Shown: positions 61,314-64,000 of the stretch, piece by piece
Layout of the letters: each line of letters opens with the position of its first letter
Numbering within the stretch: the stretch's first letter is position 1
NCBI GenBank assembly: GCA_003999685.1
Contig: CP021226.1
Span: forward strand, 1,116,001 to 1,180,000
From: Taiwanofungus camphoratus
Taxonomy: Eukaryota > Basidiomycota > Agaricomycetes > Polyporales > Taiwanofungaceae
Direction of reading: 5' to 3'
DNA: 64,000 nucleotides
Position numbers and translations under genes: made by a program
The notes under the pieces: generated by a model
What the model saw: only the letters and a program-made list of their open reading frames with translations
The model's database searches: none
Told to the model about the DNA's origin: nothing

Positions 61314-62200
61314 CTATGGCTTAATGGGAAGTGCAAAATTTTGGGCAGATCGTGAATAGCTCTGCAACCACTCAACATTTTTATCTCGGAATTTCTCTAG
61401 GACCGGGGGAAAACTCTCAGCTAAGTGACTGGAGCGTTTGTGGTAACAACCCTGAGACAAAGAGTGCAGTTTGTAAGTGTAATGCAAAATTGTCACACTA
61501 CGTCCCAGCCTGCCGATGCACGGCTTTGGCGGAGTGCAGCGCACCGTCGCAAGTCAAGCTCTGTAAAAAAGGATAGTCAACCTAGTCACAAACCTAGTCC
61601 CCAAATTGCGCCAATGGACTAGCTAGTCATTTTTCTTGAATGCCGCCGCCCAAATTTGGAGAAAATAGTCATGCATCAGTCAAGGTGTAGTCGATTCAAG
61701 CGACTAATGCGTGACTATGCTCCCTGATTCAGTCACCATAATAGTCACCTTGCGCAATTTGGGGACTACGGTTGACTATCCCTTTTTACAGAGAGTCAAG
61801 ACTCGAGACCCACCCAAAGCCAAATCGGAGCCTGTAAGTGTGATTTCCTTTCTGAGCCTATGTGGCTGAAGTTGTCACGCTCGTTTCTTGAATTCTGTAA
61901 AACCACAACAATTGTTCTTGGAAAGAAATAAAGAGTCTGAACCAAAGGCGGTTGGCCCTGATTAACCGAAATTTTGAGGAGGAACAGCGTGCAGGATCGG
62001 AGTAGATCTGCTCATCATGGTCAGGAAATCTGAGTCTCGCGACGGCACATTTACATCTCGCAAATTGGCTACATTGTATATTTTCATACAAAAAGTTGAT
62101 GAACATTTAGAATACTATTCAATTTTGTGAGGTTTCGTGATGTTTGTGGTGCTCGGGACAGGATTCTGCACTTCCAGGTCGTTTTGCACTTCCCACAGCA
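61314..62200. mobile_element. Non-autonomous TIR DNA element, diverged copy C
   Basis: Collinear with copies A and B: TCGTGAATA-CTC-GCAACA near the left end, then GAGACAA-AGTGCA, GTGATT-CCTTTCTGAGC, and GGAGGAACAG-GTGCAGGAT near the right. Ends differ from A/B: left ATGGGAAGTGCAAAATTTT and right reverse-complement TTTTGCACTTCCCA around 62180-62194, so it is a sister subfamily. Right boundary approximate. A 235 bp MITE is nested inside. Confidence 0.7.
61559..61793. mobile_element. Nested MITE with 7-bp target duplication
   Basis: Ends CTCTGTAAAAAAGGATAGTC and the inverted GACTATCCCTTTTTACAGAG; inverted similarity goes on as CCCCAAATTGCGC. Flanked by AGTCAAG on both sides (61552-61558 and 61794-61800). 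The interior is rich in GACTA/TAGTC words, giving strong secondary structure. No ORF. Superfamily uncertain. Confidence 0.88.
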
Positions 62201-62543
62201 ACAAGGCGCCAGGTCGCACGCGGAAGCAGAGTGCTATAAATAGATGCTAAAAATATCAGATTCGAGTGAGATGGCCAACTCTGCACAGATCGCGTCCGAT
62301 GCACGCACACCCGTTGTCGCTCCCGCGCAGGACGCGAACCGTCTTCTGCGTGGCAAATCCCGCCTGCGTCGCCACCATCATCCTCCGTTGCAACCGGTGG
62401 GGCGGTCGTGTCTTCTTTTTATCGCCTCGCCATATTACAGAAGTACTGCACCCTCGCTTCTAACGCCTGCCCGCGATCGCCTCAAATACCCGCACCCGGC
62501 CAGCTCCAACTCGAACCTCGCGCGCCACCTCCGCAATCCACCC
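62201..62543. other. Upstream region of the esterase gene
   Basis: C-rich leader. The open frame extends upstream to 62244 but that extension is Arg/Pro/His rich and precedes a clean signal peptide, so it is taken as 5' UTR. Confidence 0.5.
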
Positions 62544-64000
62544 ATGCTCCTCCCACCGCACTCCTTGCCCCTTGCGGTGCTGGCCGCCGCCGCCATCTTC
62601 GTCGCTCCTGCCCGTGCCTCTCCCGGCTGCAATCTCTCCTCCTCTCCGTGGCAGTTCGACAGCACCGGCCACGCCAACCAGACCATCGGTGACCGCTGGT
62701 ACTACGTCCACCTCCCCCCCTCCTACCAGCAGAACGTCTCCCACCCCGTCGTCCTCAGCTACCATGGCTACGGCGAGTCCGCACCCATACAGGAGTACAT
62801 CTCCGGCCTCTCCGACGACTCTCTCCGCATCAACAACACCGTGCGTCCTCGTGCTCGCCACCCTCTGCTTTCTTTCTGACCCACACTGCTCCCCGTCGTG
62901 ACACAGGGAATCATCTCCGTCTATCCCCAGGGCGCGTACGGCCCAGGCAGACACGGCAATGAATCCGTCTCCGCGTGGCAAGGCGCCCCGTATGCCGCAG
63001 TGCGTCTATCCGCTCCTGTCTCCTCCAGCCTGTCCCTGAACCTCAGCGCATCGGAACAATAGCCAGGTGTCAATGATGTGCGTCGCTCTCCGTATACCTA
63101 TTGTCCACCACGCCTTGGCTGACGCTCCTGCCAAGATCGATTTCACGCTGGACGTCCTCCAGGACCTGCAGTCGAACCTCTGCGTGGACACCAACCGGAT
63201 ATACGCCTCCGGAAAGAGCGAGGTGAGCCGCCCCGTCCCCTCAGACACACCGTTCCTCACATGACATCTCACCCAGGGTGGCGGCTTCGTGAGCACTCTC
63301 CCCGTTCATCTCTTTCGCGCCCCCGCGCGCACTCACCGCTGACCCGCAGACGAACCTGCTCGCGTGCAAGAACACCACGTCGTCCGTCATCGCCGCGTTC
63401 GCGCCCATGTCAGCCGCGCTCTACGAGGGCACGCTCCCGTTCGACGGCTGCGACACGGGCGCGATGGCCGTGCCCATCATCAACTTCCACGGCCTCGCGG
63501 ACCAAATCGTACCGTACGGCGGGCGCTTCGCGGACAAGGAGGGCAACAGGAGTTGTGAGTCCGATCTCATCTCATCACACATCCCATCCCATCACACACG
63601 TCCTGCCTCCCGCGGGTTCATCGTCCGCCCGCACGGGATGGAACACCACCACCCCAACTCCGTTCTGACGCACTGACGCCCCCGCCCGCAGACGCGCTCC
63701 CAAACATCACGATCTGGCGCGAGACCTGGGGCACGCGCAACGGCTGCCCGTCGCAGGACGCGAGCCGCGTCTCCGACGTCGCGCGCCTCGACTACACCGC
63801 GTACGTGTGGGACTGCTCGCAGGCGGACGCGCGCGCGGTCATCCACGGCTACTCCGTCGCGGGCCTCGGGCACTCGTGGCCGAGCACGCTCGGGCTCGAC
63901 AAGCAGAAGACGCCGTTCAACGCGACGAACGAGTACATCGTGCCGTTCTTCGACCTCTACACGCTGGACGTCCGCCCGAACGCGTCTGGCCAGGCTGGCG
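62544..64000 (+). CDS. Secreted esterase, PHB depolymerase/feruloyl esterase-like (LpqC type), 3' partial
   Basis: Exons 62544-62840, 62907-62999, 63063-63077, 63136-63222, 63277-63288, 63350-63554, 63692-beyond 64000. Signal peptide MLLPPHSLPLAVLAAAAIFV. Alpha/beta-hydrolase blocks: WYYVHLPPSYQQNVSHPVVL, LSYHGYGESA (oxyanion side), GIISVYPQGAYGPG, nucleophile YASGKSEGGGF split by an intron, VPIINFHGLADQIVPYGG (catalytic Asp region) and GYSVAGLGHSWPSTLG (catalytic His). Family members cleave ferulate or acetyl esters from plant polysaccharides or polyester bonds; the substrate cannot be told. Exons of 15 and 12 nt occur. GC content is much higher than in neighbouring genes. The C-terminus is outside the window. 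Confidence 0.9.

Noticed and set aside
62460-62981. 173-codon minus-strand ORF
   Set aside because: Antisense shadow of the GC-rich esterase gene.

Overview
The window is nuclear DNA of a basidiomycete fungus, most likely a wood- or litter-associated Agaricomycete. The evidence is compact genes split by many 45-90 bp introns, very small exons, fungal-specific Zn2Cys6/MHR transcription factors, a class II heme peroxidase of the generic (Coprinopsis-type) kind, a secreted class-3 lipase and a PHB-depolymerase-like esterase. Splice models below were read by hand; for nearly all genes the exon phases close exactly.  Layout: 1-1874 C-terminal part of an MHR-domain transcription factor (+); 2085-2948 pyridoxamine-5'-phosphate oxidase (-); 5866-9721 large kelch/BTB protein (+); 10136-12110 CHFR-like RING protein (-); 12484-15846 Zn2Cys6 transcription factor (-); 15.8-20.2 kb gene-poor; 20218-21453 broken class-3 lipase and 23643-24891 its intact tandem partner (+), separated by a TIR DNA element; 25306-25392 tRNA-Glu(CTC) (-); 25510-26594 FHA splicing factor of the Pml1/SNIP1 type (+); 27441-28638 C2H2 zinc-finger protein (-); 30325-31285 a second copy of the TIR element with another MITE inside; 31484-31576 tRNA-Glu(TTC) (+); about 33.2-34.0 kb methyltransferase pseudogene (-); 34560-36975 MON1 (-), head to head with a BTB gene 37156-38227 (+); 38466-40105 guanine deaminase (-), head to head with an EBP-like sterol isomerase 40271-41215 (+); 41479-43968 decayed serine carboxypeptidase (-); 44.0-47.7 kb repeat-like, with a probable LTR fossil; 47731-49198 a gene joining a 5-hmdU-DNA-kinase-type helical domain to a C-terminal chromodomain (-); 50915-52619 class II peroxidase (-), divergent from a MYND-finger gene 52952-54218 (+); 54496-55600 NAD(P)HX epimerase (+); 56157-57600 decayed multi-TM gene (-); 59381-60880 ORC6 (+); about 61.3-62.2 kb a third, diverged copy of the TIR element with a nested MITE; 62544-end secreted esterase (+), cut by the window edge.  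Housekeeping genes (vitamin B6, endosome fusion, purine salvage, sterol, splicing, metabolite repair, replication origin) are mixed with secreted or accessory genes. Four host genes are decayed, and TIR elements lie beside the duplicated or decayed ones. The most unusual item is the helical-domain/chromodomain fusion, which suggests a chromatin-targeted factor linked to DNA base modification.
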